A stretch of DNA of 64,000 nt, taken from assembly GCA_050175155.1 (NCBI GenBank), contig JBFXJF010000004.1, positions 62,001 through 126,000 on the forward strand. Direction: 5' to 3'. Below, in pieces: positions 1 to 7,950 of the stretch; within the stretch, counting starts at the first letter, position 1; each line of letters begins with the position of its first letter. The notes beneath the pieces are model-generated. The model was given only the letters and a program-made list of their open reading frames with translations. It was not told the origin of the DNA and did no database searches. The position numbers and the translations under genes were made by a program. The stretch comes from JBFXJF01 sp050175155. Lineage in GTDB: Bacteria > Bacillota > Bacilli > Tepidibacillales > Tepidibacillaceae.

Positions 1-14
1 AATTCCTTAGTCAT
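1..14 (-). CDS. First codons of the gene after leuB (left-edge partial)
   Basis: An ATG at 14-12 opens a frame reading Met-Thr-Lys-Glu before the window ends. A Shine-Dalgarno sequence GTAGGAGTG lies at 29-21, about 8 bases before the start, and the leuB stop is only 27 bases upstream, so this is very probably the next gene of the same operon. Four codons cannot identify it. Since ilvB and ilvD are both missing from the operon in this window, either is a reasonable expectation, but that is inference. Confidence 0.5.
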
Positions 15-41
15 TTAATTCACTCCTACATTTGCAGTATA

Positions 42-1112
42 TTATAACTCATTAACAATTAACTGTCCCATTTCCTTTGTTCCTACTAACTTTTTACCTT
101 CACTCATAATATCACCGGTTCTATAGTTTTGCTCAAGCACCTTATTTACAGCTTGTTCTATACATCTTGCTTCTTCTTCCAGATTAAAAGAATATCTAAA
201 CATCATAGCTACTGATAGAATAGTTGCAATTGGGTTAGCCTTGTTTTGTCCTGCAATATCTGGTGCCGAACCATGTATAGGTTCATACATTCCTAATGAA
301 CTATCTCCAATGCTTGCAGACGGCAACATTCCAATAGATCCCGTTATCATGCTAGCTTCATCTGATAAAATATCCCCAAACATATTCTCAGTCAAAATTA
401 CATCGAATTGTTGCGGATTACGTACTAGTTGCATAGCTGCATTATCAACATATTGATGACTTAATTCGACCTCAGGATAATCCTTAGCAACTTTTTCAGT
501 TACAGATCTCCAAAGTCGGGAAGTCTCCAATATATTTGCCTTATCAACGCTTACTAACCTTTTCTTTCTTTTTAGAGCTATATCAAAAGCTCTTCTTGCT
601 ATTCGTTCTATTTCTAAAGTCGAATAAGACATGGTATCATAAGCCTCTTCGCCATTAACACCATTTTTTCTTCCTCGTTCACCAAAATATACCCCGCCTG
701 TAAGTTCTCTAACAACCATAATATCTAACCCTTGACCAATTATTTCTGGTTTTAAAGGACAAGCATCAATAAGCGCTTGATAAAGTAAGGCCGGTCTTAA
801 ATTAGCAAAGAGTCCTAATCCACTGCGCAATCCGAGTAAAGCCTTTTCTGGTCGGTCGTTACCACCTAAATGATCCCATTTAGGACCACCAACTGCTCCT
901 AATAATACCGAGTCACTTTGCTTGCATATCTCCAAAGTTTCTTTAGGTAGTGGTTCTCCTGTTGCATCTATTGCACATCCACCCGCCATAACTTCTGTGC
1001 AGACAAATTCATGCCCGAATTTTTCCCCTATTTTCTCTAAAACTAAAACTGCTTGATCAATAATGTCTGGACCTATACCATCGCCCGGGATAGTTGCAAT
1101 ATTATATTTCAT
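42..1112 (-). CDS. leuB: 3-isopropylmalate dehydrogenase
   Basis: Catalyses NAD-dependent oxidation and decarboxylation of 3-isopropylmalate to 2-oxoisocaproate in leucine synthesis; the same enzyme often also handles 3-methylmalate from the citramalate route. The protein has 356 residues, the usual length. The start MKYNIATIPGDGIGPDI is typical, the tyrosine loop YFGERG lies near residue 143, the lysine region DKANILETSRLWR near 193, and the NAD-binding signature YEPIHGSAPD near 276-285. It follows leuD after 37 bases and is followed by another gene start at position 14, so it is not the last gene of the operon. Confidence 0.97.
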   Translation of the reverse strand: MKYNIATIPGDGIGPDIIDQAVLVLEKIGEKFGHEFVCTEVMAGGCAIDATGEPLPKETLEICKQSDSVLLGAVGGPKWDHLGGNDRPEKALLGLRSGLGLFANLRPALLYQALIDACPLKPEIIGQGLDIMVVRELTGGVYFGERGRKNGVNGEEAYDTMSYSTLEIERIARRAFDIALKRKKRLVSVDKANILETSRLWRSVTEKVAKDYPEVELSHQYVDNAAMQLVRNPQQFDVILTENMFGDILSDEASMITGSIGMLPSASIGDSSLGMYEPIHGSAPDIAGQNKANPIATILSVAMMFRYSFNLEEEARCIEQAVNKVLEQNYRTGDIMSEGKKLVGTKEMGQLIVNEL

Positions 1113-1149
1113 TGAATTACCTCCAACTCAGTCTATCAAGATTATTTAA

Positions 1150-1644
1150 TTAGTTTGTTATGTTTTTATTTAGTTGATTAATCAATCCATTAGATTTAAT
1201 GATTTCTTGCATAAATTCAGGAAAAGGTTGTCCTTGGTAATATTCTTCTTTAGTAAGATTATGAATTATTCCCGTTGAAAAATCTATTTCAATTTCATCT
1301 TTTGCGTCAATTTTATTTACTGCTTCTTCACACTCTAATATTGCTAATCCGATATTAATAGCATTACGATAAAATATTCTCGCAAAGGTTGTAGCGATAA
1401 TACATGATATTCCAGATGCTTTAATCGCTATAGGAGCGTGTTCCCTTGAAGAACCGCACCCGAAATTCTTGTTAGCTACTATAACATCACCTAATTTAAC
1501 ATTCTCCGCAAAAGTTGAATCGATATCTTCCATACAATGCTTGGCAAGTTCTGCTGGATCAGATGTATTAAGATATCTAGCGGGAATTATTACATCTGTA
1601 TCAACGTTATCACCATATTTAAATACTCTACCTTTAACTCTCAT
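1150..1644 (-). CDS. leuD: 3-isopropylmalate dehydratase small subunit
   Basis: Swivelling small subunit of isopropylmalate isomerase, which pairs with LeuC to convert 2-isopropylmalate to 3-isopropylmalate, and probably citramalate to 3-methylmalate. The protein has 164 residues, the short type found with short LeuC proteins in Clostridia and archaea. The conserved loop CGSSREHAP is near residues 62-70. The start MRVKGRVFKYGDNVDTD matches the family. A GGGGG-type ribosome binding site precedes the ATG, and leuC ends 41 bases upstream, consistent with one transcript. Confidence 0.96.
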   Translation of the reverse strand: MRVKGRVFKYGDNVDTDVIIPARYLNTSDPAELAKHCMEDIDSTFAENVKLGDVIVANKNFGCGSSREHAPIAIKASGISCIIATTFARIFYRNAINIGLAILECEEAVNKIDAKDEIEIDFSTGIIHNLTKEEYYQGQPFPEFMQEIIKSNGLINQLNKNITN

Positions 1645-1685
1645 AGTATATCCCCCTATTTTAATAAATCAAATCCTTATAATAT

Positions 1686-2945
1686 TTATAATAACTCAGG
1701 GTTGCTTATTTTCCCAGTTAATGCCGATGCAGCAGCAACAGCGGGACTTGATAAATAAACCTCTGATTCCGGATGTCCCATACGACCTACAAAATTACGA
1801 TTGGTAGTAGAAATTGCTTTCTCTCCCTTTGCTAATATACCCATATGTCCCCCTAAACATGGACCACATGTAGGTGTGCTAAATACAGCACCAGCTTTCA
1901 CTATGTCTTCAATTAAACCCTCTTTTAATGCTTGTAAATATATTTTTTGCGTCCCAGGAAAAACAATTACTCTAATTCCCTTGGCAACCTGTTTATCACG
2001 TAATATACCTGCAGTAATACGCAAATCTTCCATTCGCCCATTAGTACAAGATCCAATAACTACTTGATCAATCTTGACATCCCCAACTTCATCGATAGTA
2101 CGAGTATTATCTGGTAGATGCGGAAAAGATACAGTAGGTCGTATACTAGAAAGATCAATTTCAAACACTTGATCATAAACAGCATCATTATCTGGTTCAT
2201 AGACCGTATATTCTTTTGTAGAGTGTTCCTTTACAAAATCAATAGTTTGGTCATCAACTATAAAAATTCCATTTTTAGCCCCAGCCTCTATCGCCATATT
2301 AGCCATAGTAAAACGATTATCCATTGATAAATTCTTAATACCATCTCCAACAAATTCCATCGATTTATAAAGTGCACCGTCAACGCCAATCATTCCAATA
2401 ATGTGAAGTATCACATCTTTACCACTAACCCATTTACTCATCTTCCCTGTTAATACGAACTTAATAGCCGATGGAACCTTAAACCACGCTTCTCCTGTAG
2501 CCATTCCAGCCGCCATATCGGTACTTCCAATTCCTGTTGAAAAGGCACCTAGTGCGCCATAAGTACATGTATGGGAATCCGCACCAATTACTACATCCCC
2601 AGGAACAACCAACCCTTTTTCTGGAATTAATACATGCTCAATACCCATTTGCCCAACCTCGAAATAATTTTCAACTTCTTTTTCATTGGCAAACTCACGG
2701 ATAAATTTACATTGTTCTGCAGCTTTAATATCCTTGTTTGGAGTAAAATGATCTGGTACTATAGCAACCTTTTTCTTATCAAAAACTTCTTTAACTCCAA
2801 TTTTGTTAAACTCCTGAATTGCAACTGGAGTAGTAATATCATTGCCCAGCACAAGATCTAACCTTGCTTTTATTAATTGTCCAGCCTCAACAGTTTGAAG
2901 CCCAACATGTGCTGCTAAAATCTTTTGGGTCATCGTCATTCCCAT
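1686..2945 (-). CDS. leuC: 3-isopropylmalate dehydratase large subunit
   Basis: Catalytic aconitase-family subunit with a 4Fe-4S cluster, partner of LeuD. The protein has 419 residues, the short homoaconitase-like class (the E. coli type is about 466), which matches the short LeuD. Cluster ligands are visible as Cys in IGSCTNGR (about residue 300) and as CGPCLGG (about 360); the N-terminal cysteine lies in the GADSHTCTYG region. The ATG at 2945 has AGGGGGAA six to eight bases upstream, so I prefer it to the ATG three codons later. In an operon with two synthases it probably serves both the leucine and citramalate pathways. Confidence 0.96.
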   Translation of the reverse strand: MGMTMTQKILAAHVGLQTVEAGQLIKARLDLVLGNDITTPVAIQEFNKIGVKEVFDKKKVAIVPDHFTPNKDIKAAEQCKFIREFANEKEVENYFEVGQMGIEHVLIPEKGLVVPGDVVIGADSHTCTYGALGAFSTGIGSTDMAAGMATGEAWFKVPSAIKFVLTGKMSKWVSGKDVILHIIGMIGVDGALYKSMEFVGDGIKNLSMDNRFTMANMAIEAGAKNGIFIVDDQTIDFVKEHSTKEYTVYEPDNDAVYDQVFEIDLSSIRPTVSFPHLPDNTRTIDEVGDVKIDQVVIGSCTNGRMEDLRITAGILRDKQVAKGIRVIVFPGTQKIYLQALKEGLIEDIVKAGAVFSTPTCGPCLGGHMGILAKGEKAISTTNRNFVGRMGHPESEVYLSSPAVAAASALTGKISNPELL

Positions 2946-2984
2946 TATTATTCCCCCTAATATAACTTATCCTGAATTCTAGTA

Positions 2985-4595
2985 TTATTTAATAATATGT
3001 GAATAGATATTAATCGTATTTTTTTCTATATCCTTAATTAGCTTGTACTCAATAGAATCAACAAGTGCTATCCAACTAGCTTCAATAATATCCGCTGACA
3101 CCCCAACAGTGGTCCAATAATCAACCCCGTCTGTTGATTCGATTAAAACTCTAACTTTTGCAGCAGTTGCATCCTTTGTGTCCAGCACACGTACTTTATA
3201 GTCCTTTAGTGATACATGCCTTAACTCAGGGTAAAAGACTTCTAAAGCCTTTCTTAATGCTTTATCTAACGCATTAACAGGTCCGTTGCCTTCTGCTGCA
3301 GTTATTTCAGATTTACCGTCAACATTTATTTTTACGATTGCTGATGAACTTGTTGAACTCGCTTCAGAGGGTTGTCTTTCAAAGGTAGTATAATTTACAA
3401 GCTCAAAAAACGGTTTGTATTTGCCTAAATGTTTTCGAATAATCAATTCAAAAGTACTTTCCGCCCCTTCAAATTGATAACCTTCATGCTCTAATTCCTT
3501 AAGTCGATCAATTATCTCTTTTGTCTCTATTGAATCCTTAGTTAGGCTAGAATTAATTTCCTGTATTTTTGATAAAATAGTACTTCTTCCCGCTACTTCA
3601 GACATTAGAAATCTTCTTTCATTTCCAACTAACTCCGGATCAAGATGTTCAAAAGATTTAGTTGCCTTGAATACCCCATCGATATGCATTCCACCTTTAT
3701 GCGCAAATGCACTTCTTCCCACATATGGCATACCATCTTTAATGCTAACATTAGCTATTTCTGCTATTATCCTAGCAGTAGTAGTTAGTTTAGACATTTG
3801 ACTATCGGGAATACATTGGATACCTTTTTTTAACTGTAAACTAGGAATAATGGTTGAAAGATTAGCATTACCACATCTCTCTCCAAAACCAATATATGTC
3901 CCTTGAATATGATCAGCTCCTGCATCAACAGCCATAATAGAATTAGCAACTGCCATGCCGGAATCATTATGAGTATGAATGCCTATTGATATAGGAAATC
4001 TTTCACAAACTAACTTAGTTACTTCAAACACTTCATTAGGAAAAGCACCACCATTTGTATCACAAAGCACTAAAGAATCGGCTCCACCTTCATATGCAGC
4101 TTGAAGAGTAGACAATGCATATTCTTCGTTTTCCCTATAACCATCAAAAAAATGTTCCGCATCATAAATTACTTCTTTACCCATTGCTTTAAAATAAGCT
4201 ATTGTATCCTTAATCATGTCTAAGTTTTCCTGAAGGGAGGTTTTTATAATTTCGGTAACATGAAAATCCCACGTCTTACCAAAAATTGTTACTGCAGGTG
4301 TATTAGCCTTCACCAAAGACTTGATATTTTCGTCATCTTCGATTTTAGTATCCCTTCTTCTAGTGCTTCCAAATGCAGCTAATTTAGCATTTTTAAAATT
4401 AAGTTTTATAGCATTTTCGAAAAACTCCAAATCCTTTGGATTAGAACCTGGGTTACCTGCCTCGATATACTTGACACCTATCTCATCAAGTATTTTTACA
4501 ATCTTTATTTTATCCTTTACTGAAAAGGAGATACCTTCAGACTGTGCACCATCTCTTAAGGTTGAATCAAAAATCGCAATCATCTTTTTTTGCAT
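2985..4595 (-). CDS. cimA: (R)-citramalate synthase
   Basis: Condenses acetyl-CoA with pyruvate to citramalate, giving 2-oxobutyrate for isoleucine without threonine deaminase. The 536-residue protein has an HMGL-like barrel at the N-terminus (DSTLRDGAQ near residues 10-18, the metal-binding stretch GIHTHNDSGMAVANS near 205-220, KGGMHIDGV near 300) and a C-terminal LeuA-type regulatory dimerisation domain. The GAQ after RDG, the GNPGSNPKD stretch and the overall length match the CimA clade rather than LeuA. The first 29 bases overlap the end of leuA, which suggests translational coupling. No ilvA is present in the window. The enzyme class is secure; citramalate as product is inferred from family membership. 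Confidence 0.9.
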   Translation of the reverse strand: MQKKMIAIFDSTLRDGAQSEGISFSVKDKIKIVKILDEIGVKYIEAGNPGSNPKDLEFFENAIKLNFKNAKLAAFGSTRRRDTKIEDDENIKSLVKANTPAVTIFGKTWDFHVTEIIKTSLQENLDMIKDTIAYFKAMGKEVIYDAEHFFDGYRENEEYALSTLQAAYEGGADSLVLCDTNGGAFPNEVFEVTKLVCERFPISIGIHTHNDSGMAVANSIMAVDAGADHIQGTYIGFGERCGNANLSTIIPSLQLKKGIQCIPDSQMSKLTTTARIIAEIANVSIKDGMPYVGRSAFAHKGGMHIDGVFKATKSFEHLDPELVGNERRFLMSEVAGRSTILSKIQEINSSLTKDSIETKEIIDRLKELEHEGYQFEGAESTFELIIRKHLGKYKPFFELVNYTTFERQPSEASSTSSSAIVKINVDGKSEITAAEGNGPVNALDKALRKALEVFYPELRHVSLKDYKVRVLDTKDATAAKVRVLIESTDGVDYWTTVGVSADIIEASWIALVDSIEYKLIKDIEKNTINIYSHIIK

Positions 4596-6138
4596 TTTGA
4601 TCTAACTCTCCTTTTTGAATATCCTCACAGACATTTAGCAGCTTATTAATAGCATTTAAGTACGCCTTTATACTTGCTTCAATAACATCTGTACTTATAC
4701 CACGCCCAGTATAAAGTTTATCATCTTTCTTGAGTTTAACAATAACTTCACCCTGTGCATCCTTGCCCTCAGTAACAGCTCTTAAATCGTAAGTATCTAA
4801 GACAAAAGAAATACCAACCAGTTTTTCTATTGCTTTAAAAGCAGCATCAACAGGTCCATCACCTGTTGAGACATCTTCAATTTCCTTATTATCATTATTA
4901 TCAATTAATTGTATCGATGCAATGGAAGTTATTGTATTTCCACTGTTTATAAAAAAGCGCTTTAAACTATAAATTTCAGGAATATTCATATCCTTTTGTT
5001 CAATTAACGCTTCAATATCCCTATCAGACACAGTCTTTTTCTTATCTGCAAGTTCCTTAAATTGTTGAAATGCTTTATTAATTTCTTCACTAGATAAAAT
5101 ATATCCTAATGTTTTAATTCTTTCATCAAACGCATGACGTCCAGAGTGCTTACCAAGAATCATCTTATTTTTTGATAATCCAATTGATTCAGGAGTCATT
5201 ATTTCATATGTCTGTTTATTAGCTAACATACCATGCTGGTGAATACCAGATTCATGTGCAAAAGCATTCTCACCAACAATAGCCTTGTTTGGTTGAACTC
5301 TAACCCCTGTTAATGTAGAAATTAATTTGCTCGCACGATATATTTGTTTAGCATCTATATTGCAATCCATATCATAATAATCTCTTCTTGTTCGAAGATT
5401 CATGACTATCTCTTCTAATGCAGCATTTCCTGCCCGCTCACCGATTCCATTAATAGTACACTCAAGTTGTGTTGCACCAGCTTTAGCCGCAGCTAATGTA
5501 TTACTAACAGCTAACCCTAAGTCATTATGACAATGAACTGAAAGTTCAACCTTATCAATATTTTTTACATTGTTTCTTATTCTTAAAATTAAAGAAGCAA
5601 ATTCTTCCGGAGAAGAATATCCAACAGTATCGGGTACATTAATCGTTGTTGCACCAGCATCTATAACTGCCTCGAAAACCTTATATAAAAATTCAGGGTT
5701 ACTTCTAGATGCATCCTCAGCCGAAAACTCAATATCACTGCAGAACTTTTTTGCATATTTCACGATCTCAATTGCCTGCTCTAATACTTCCTCTGGGCTC
5801 ATTCTTAATTTATATTCCATATGCAAATCTGAAGTAGCTATAAAAGTATGAATTCGTGGACTCTTAGCATTTTTAATTGCTTCCCACGCTGCATCAATAT
5901 CCTTCGGAAGAGCTCGAGCAAGACTTGCTACAGTAGAATCACTTATGCTATCTGCAACAGCCTTAACGGCATTAAAATCTCCAATAGAGGCAATAGCAAA
6001 ACCAGCTTCAATAACATCAACTTTTAAACGTTCTAGTTGCTTTGCAACCTTCAGCTTTTCTTGAAGATTCATACTACAACCTGGTGATTGTTCACCATCT
6101 CTTAATGTTGTGTCGAATATTTTTACTTGTCTTGCCAT
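4567..6138 (-). CDS. leuA: 2-isopropylmalate synthase
   Basis: Condenses acetyl-CoA with 2-oxoisovalerate, the committed step of leucine synthesis. The 523-residue protein is of the usual long type: DTTLRDGEQSPG near residues 9-20, the metal site SVHCHNDLGLAVSN near 200, GERAGNAALEE near 230 and a C-terminal allosteric domain where leucine normally feeds back. It starts MARQVKIFDTTLRDGEQ with a good ribosome binding site, 20 bases after ilvC. Its last 29 bases overlap the start of cimA. Confidence 0.95.
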   Translation of the reverse strand: MARQVKIFDTTLRDGEQSPGCSMNLQEKLKVAKQLERLKVDVIEAGFAIASIGDFNAVKAVADSISDSTVASLARALPKDIDAAWEAIKNAKSPRIHTFIATSDLHMEYKLRMSPEEVLEQAIEIVKYAKKFCSDIEFSAEDASRSNPEFLYKVFEAVIDAGATTINVPDTVGYSSPEEFASLILRIRNNVKNIDKVELSVHCHNDLGLAVSNTLAAAKAGATQLECTINGIGERAGNAALEEIVMNLRTRRDYYDMDCNIDAKQIYRASKLISTLTGVRVQPNKAIVGENAFAHESGIHQHGMLANKQTYEIMTPESIGLSKNKMILGKHSGRHAFDERIKTLGYILSSEEINKAFQQFKELADKKKTVSDRDIEALIEQKDMNIPEIYSLKRFFINSGNTITSIASIQLIDNNDNKEIEDVSTGDGPVDAAFKAIEKLVGISFVLDTYDLRAVTEGKDAQGEVIVKLKKDDKLYTGRGISTDVIEASIKAYLNAINKLLNVCEDIQKGELDQNAKKDDCDF

Positions 6139-6158
6139 TGATATCCCCTCCTGTATTT

Positions 6159-7154
6159 TTATTTTTGTTCAATCCATGACATCATCTTTCTTAATTCTTT
6201 ACCCACAGTTTCTATCTGGTGCTCTGATTGAATTCTTCTCTCAGCCATAAAATGTGGTCTATTTGCTTGGTTTTCTAATATCCAATTTCTAGCAAAAGTA
6301 CCATCTTGTACTTCACCTAATACTTTTTTCATCTCTTTTTTTGTATCATCCGTAATAATACGCTTACCTACAGAATAATCACCATACTCTGCCGTATCAC
6401 TTATCGAATATCTCATATAGCTTAATCCACCTTGGTTAATTAAATCTACAATTAGCTTCATTTCATGTAGGCACTCAAAATATGCACTTTCTGGAGCATA
6501 ACCTGCTTCTACCAATACTTCAAAACCAGTTTTAATTAATGCTGTAACTCCACCACAAAGTACAGCCTGTTCACCAAATAAGTCAGTTTCCGTCTCTTCT
6601 TTAAAGTTTGTTTCCAAAATCCCAGCCCTTGCTCCACCAATGCCAGCAGCATAAGCAAGTGCTAAATTCTTAGCATTCCCAATTGCATCTTGGTGAACTG
6701 CGATTAAACATGGCACCCCTTTGCCTTCTTGGAATTGAGTCCTTACAGTGTGACCAGGTCCTTTTGGTGCTACCATGAAAACATTAACGTCTGCAGGTGG
6801 AATTATTTGACCATAGTGAATATTAAATCCATGAGCAAATACTAAAGAATTGCCTGATTCTAGATTTGGTTCGATAGAATCTTTATATAATTTAGCTTGT
6901 TTTTCATCATTAACTAAAATCATTATTATATCAGCCTTTTTAGCAGCTTGTTCAGCAGTAGCAACCTTTAACCCAGCTTTTTCAGCCTTTTCCCAAGATT
7001 TACTTCCTTCATATAATCCAACAACTACATTTACTCCTGACTCATGCAAATTTAATGCGTGAGCATGACCTTGGCTACCATAACCAATTATCGCTACCGT
7101 TTTTCCTTTTAAAAGTTCAAGATTACAATCCTTACTATAATATAAATTTGCCAT
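6159..7154 (-). CDS. ilvC: Ketol-acid reductoisomerase, class I
   Basis: Converts acetolactate or acetohydroxybutyrate to the dihydroxy acid, using reduced pyridine nucleotide and Mg2+. The 331-residue protein is the short class I form. The Rossmann motif GYGSQGHAHALNL is at residues 24-36. Metal and substrate residues are visible in TDLFGEQAVLCGG and ECLHEMKLIVDL, and the substrate serine in YSISDTAEYG. The cofactor loop after the second strand reads VVVGLYEGSKSWEKA: the arginine usual after VGL in NADPH-dependent enzymes is Tyr48, followed by Glu49 (see findings). The gene starts immediately after the ilvN stop codon, so the two are translationally coupled. Confidence 0.97.
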   Translation of the reverse strand: MANLYYSKDCNLELLKGKTVAIIGYGSQGHAHALNLHESGVNVVVGLYEGSKSWEKAEKAGLKVATAEQAAKKADIIMILVNDEKQAKLYKDSIEPNLESGNSLVFAHGFNIHYGQIIPPADVNVFMVAPKGPGHTVRTQFQEGKGVPCLIAVHQDAIGNAKNLALAYAAGIGGARAGILETNFKEETETDLFGEQAVLCGGVTALIKTGFEVLVEAGYAPESAYFECLHEMKLIVDLINQGGLSYMRYSISDTAEYGDYSVGKRIITDDTKKEMKKVLGEVQDGTFARNWILENQANRPHFMAERRIQSEHQIETVGKELRKMMSWIEQK

Positions 7155-7673
7155 CTAATTAACCTCCGTATATTTGTTTTTTTTGTTTATATCTTTATTG
7201 CCACGTTCTAATGCTGTTAAACCGGTACGAACCAATTCCTTAATCCCATAGGGAGTTAATATTTCAACAAGGGCAGAAATTTTCTTTTCATCGCCTGTGG
7301 CTTCCACAATTACGGAACCACTTGCTATGTCGATTATCTTCCCTCTAAATATATTTACCGTTTCAAATATCTCTGCTCGATTTGTCGTATCGGCCTTTAC
7401 CTTAATTATTGCTAATTCCCGATAAACAGAGTTTTCTGGCATTAATTGAACAATTTCTATAACATCAATTAATTTATTAAGCTGCTTTCGAATCTGTTCT
7501 AAAATATACTCGTCTCCCCTCACAACAATCGTCATCCTAGATATTTTAGAATCAGTAGTTTCACCGACAGTTAAGCTATCAATGTTATATCCTCTTCTAG
7601 TAAACAAACCTGCTACACGGCTTAAAACACCCGCTTGATTTTCAACAAGTATTGATAGAACATGTCTCTCCAC
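7155..7673 (-). CDS. ilvN: Acetolactate synthase small (regulatory) subunit
   Basis: Regulatory subunit that confers valine feedback on acetolactate synthase. The 172-residue protein has an N-terminal ACT domain (residues 4-77, with LVENQAGVLSRVAGLFTRRGYNIDSL-type sequence) and the C-terminal ALS small-subunit domain. It starts with GTG at 7673, preceded by AGAGGGTGGGG; the nearby ATG is out of frame. It is the first gene of the operon here. The catalytic subunit IlvB is not upstream, where it usually sits, and must be encoded elsewhere, perhaps beyond the left edge. Confidence 0.95.
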   Translation of the reverse strand: MERHVLSILVENQAGVLSRVAGLFTRRGYNIDSLTVGETTDSKISRMTIVVRGDEYILEQIRKQLNKLIDVIEIVQLMPENSVYRELAIIKVKADTTNRAEIFETVNIFRGKIIDIASGSVIVEATGDEKKISALVEILTPYGIKELVRTGLTALERGNKDINKKNKYTEVN

Positions 7674-7815
7674 TGTATTAACCCCACCCTCTTCGTTTTT
7701 TTTAAAACAATAATTAAGTATATCATTTTATTGCTTTATTACATTAAATTAATGAATGATATTTTTAAAATAATACTTTTTAAAACTAATTAGATAATTC
7801 TAATTATTTTTAAAA

Positions 7816-7843
7816 TTTATAATATTTTATTATTTTCAGACAA
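7816..7843 (-). promoter_or_regulatory. Candidate promoter of the ilvN-leuB operon
   Basis: On the minus strand a -35-like TTGTCT (7843-7838) is separated by 16 bases from a -10-like TATAAA (7821-7816), which would give a leader of about 135 bases. A second -10-like TATACT lies at 7722-7717 but has no good -35. The leader contains no T-box sequence and no obvious Leu/Ile/Val-rich leader peptide. This is the only gap upstream of ilvN, so a promoter is expected somewhere here. Confidence 0.35.
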
Positions 7844-7845
7844 AA
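7831..7845. promoter_or_regulatory. Candidate CodY box over the ilv promoter
   Basis: TATTTTCAGACAAAA matches 11 of 15 positions of the CodY consensus AATTTTCWGAAAATT, with the central TTTTCAGA intact. It overlaps the proposed -35 of the ilv operon, where bound CodY would block initiation. CodY control of ilv-leu operons is well established in Bacillus and Clostridium. In DNA this AT-rich an 11/15 match can occur by chance. Confidence 0.35.
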
Positions 7846-7857
7846 ATATCAACATAA

Positions 7858-7879
7858 AGTTTTCTATTTATAGAAAACT
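7858..7879. repeat. Perfect inverted repeat upstream of the ilv operon
   Basis: Two 9-base arms, AGTTTTCTA (7858-7866) and TAGAAAACT (7871-7879), flank a 4-base loop. No T-run follows on either strand, so it is not an intrinsic terminator. Its place just upstream of the candidate ilv promoter makes a regulator binding site possible. Confidence 0.45.
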
Positions 7880-7899
7880 GAATTTACTCCTATAAATGT

Positions 7900-7927
7900 A
7901 AAAAGGCACCAACTTAGGTGCCTTTTT
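7900..7927 (-). terminator. Intrinsic terminator after the EF-hand-like gene
   Basis: The arms AAAAAGGCACC (7900-7910) and GGTGCCTTTTT (7917-7927) form an 11-bp stem with a 6-base loop, giving a T-run on either strand. It lies 24 bases past the stop of the gene at 7951-9027 and separates it from the ilv operon. Confidence 0.85.
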
Positions 7928-7950
7928 AAAAATCAACTCATCCTTAAATA

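Noticed and set aside
1469..1807. Plus-strand frames over leuD and leuC
   Set aside because: Antisense to well-supported genes and without motif or translation signals.
7674..7815. T-box or leader peptide before ilvN
   Set aside because: No GGTGGTACCGCG core, no terminator/antiterminator pair and no Leu/Ile/Val-rich small frame could be found.
7858..7879. Inverted repeat as a terminator
   Set aside because: The stem has no T-run on either strand; the real terminator is at 7900-7927.
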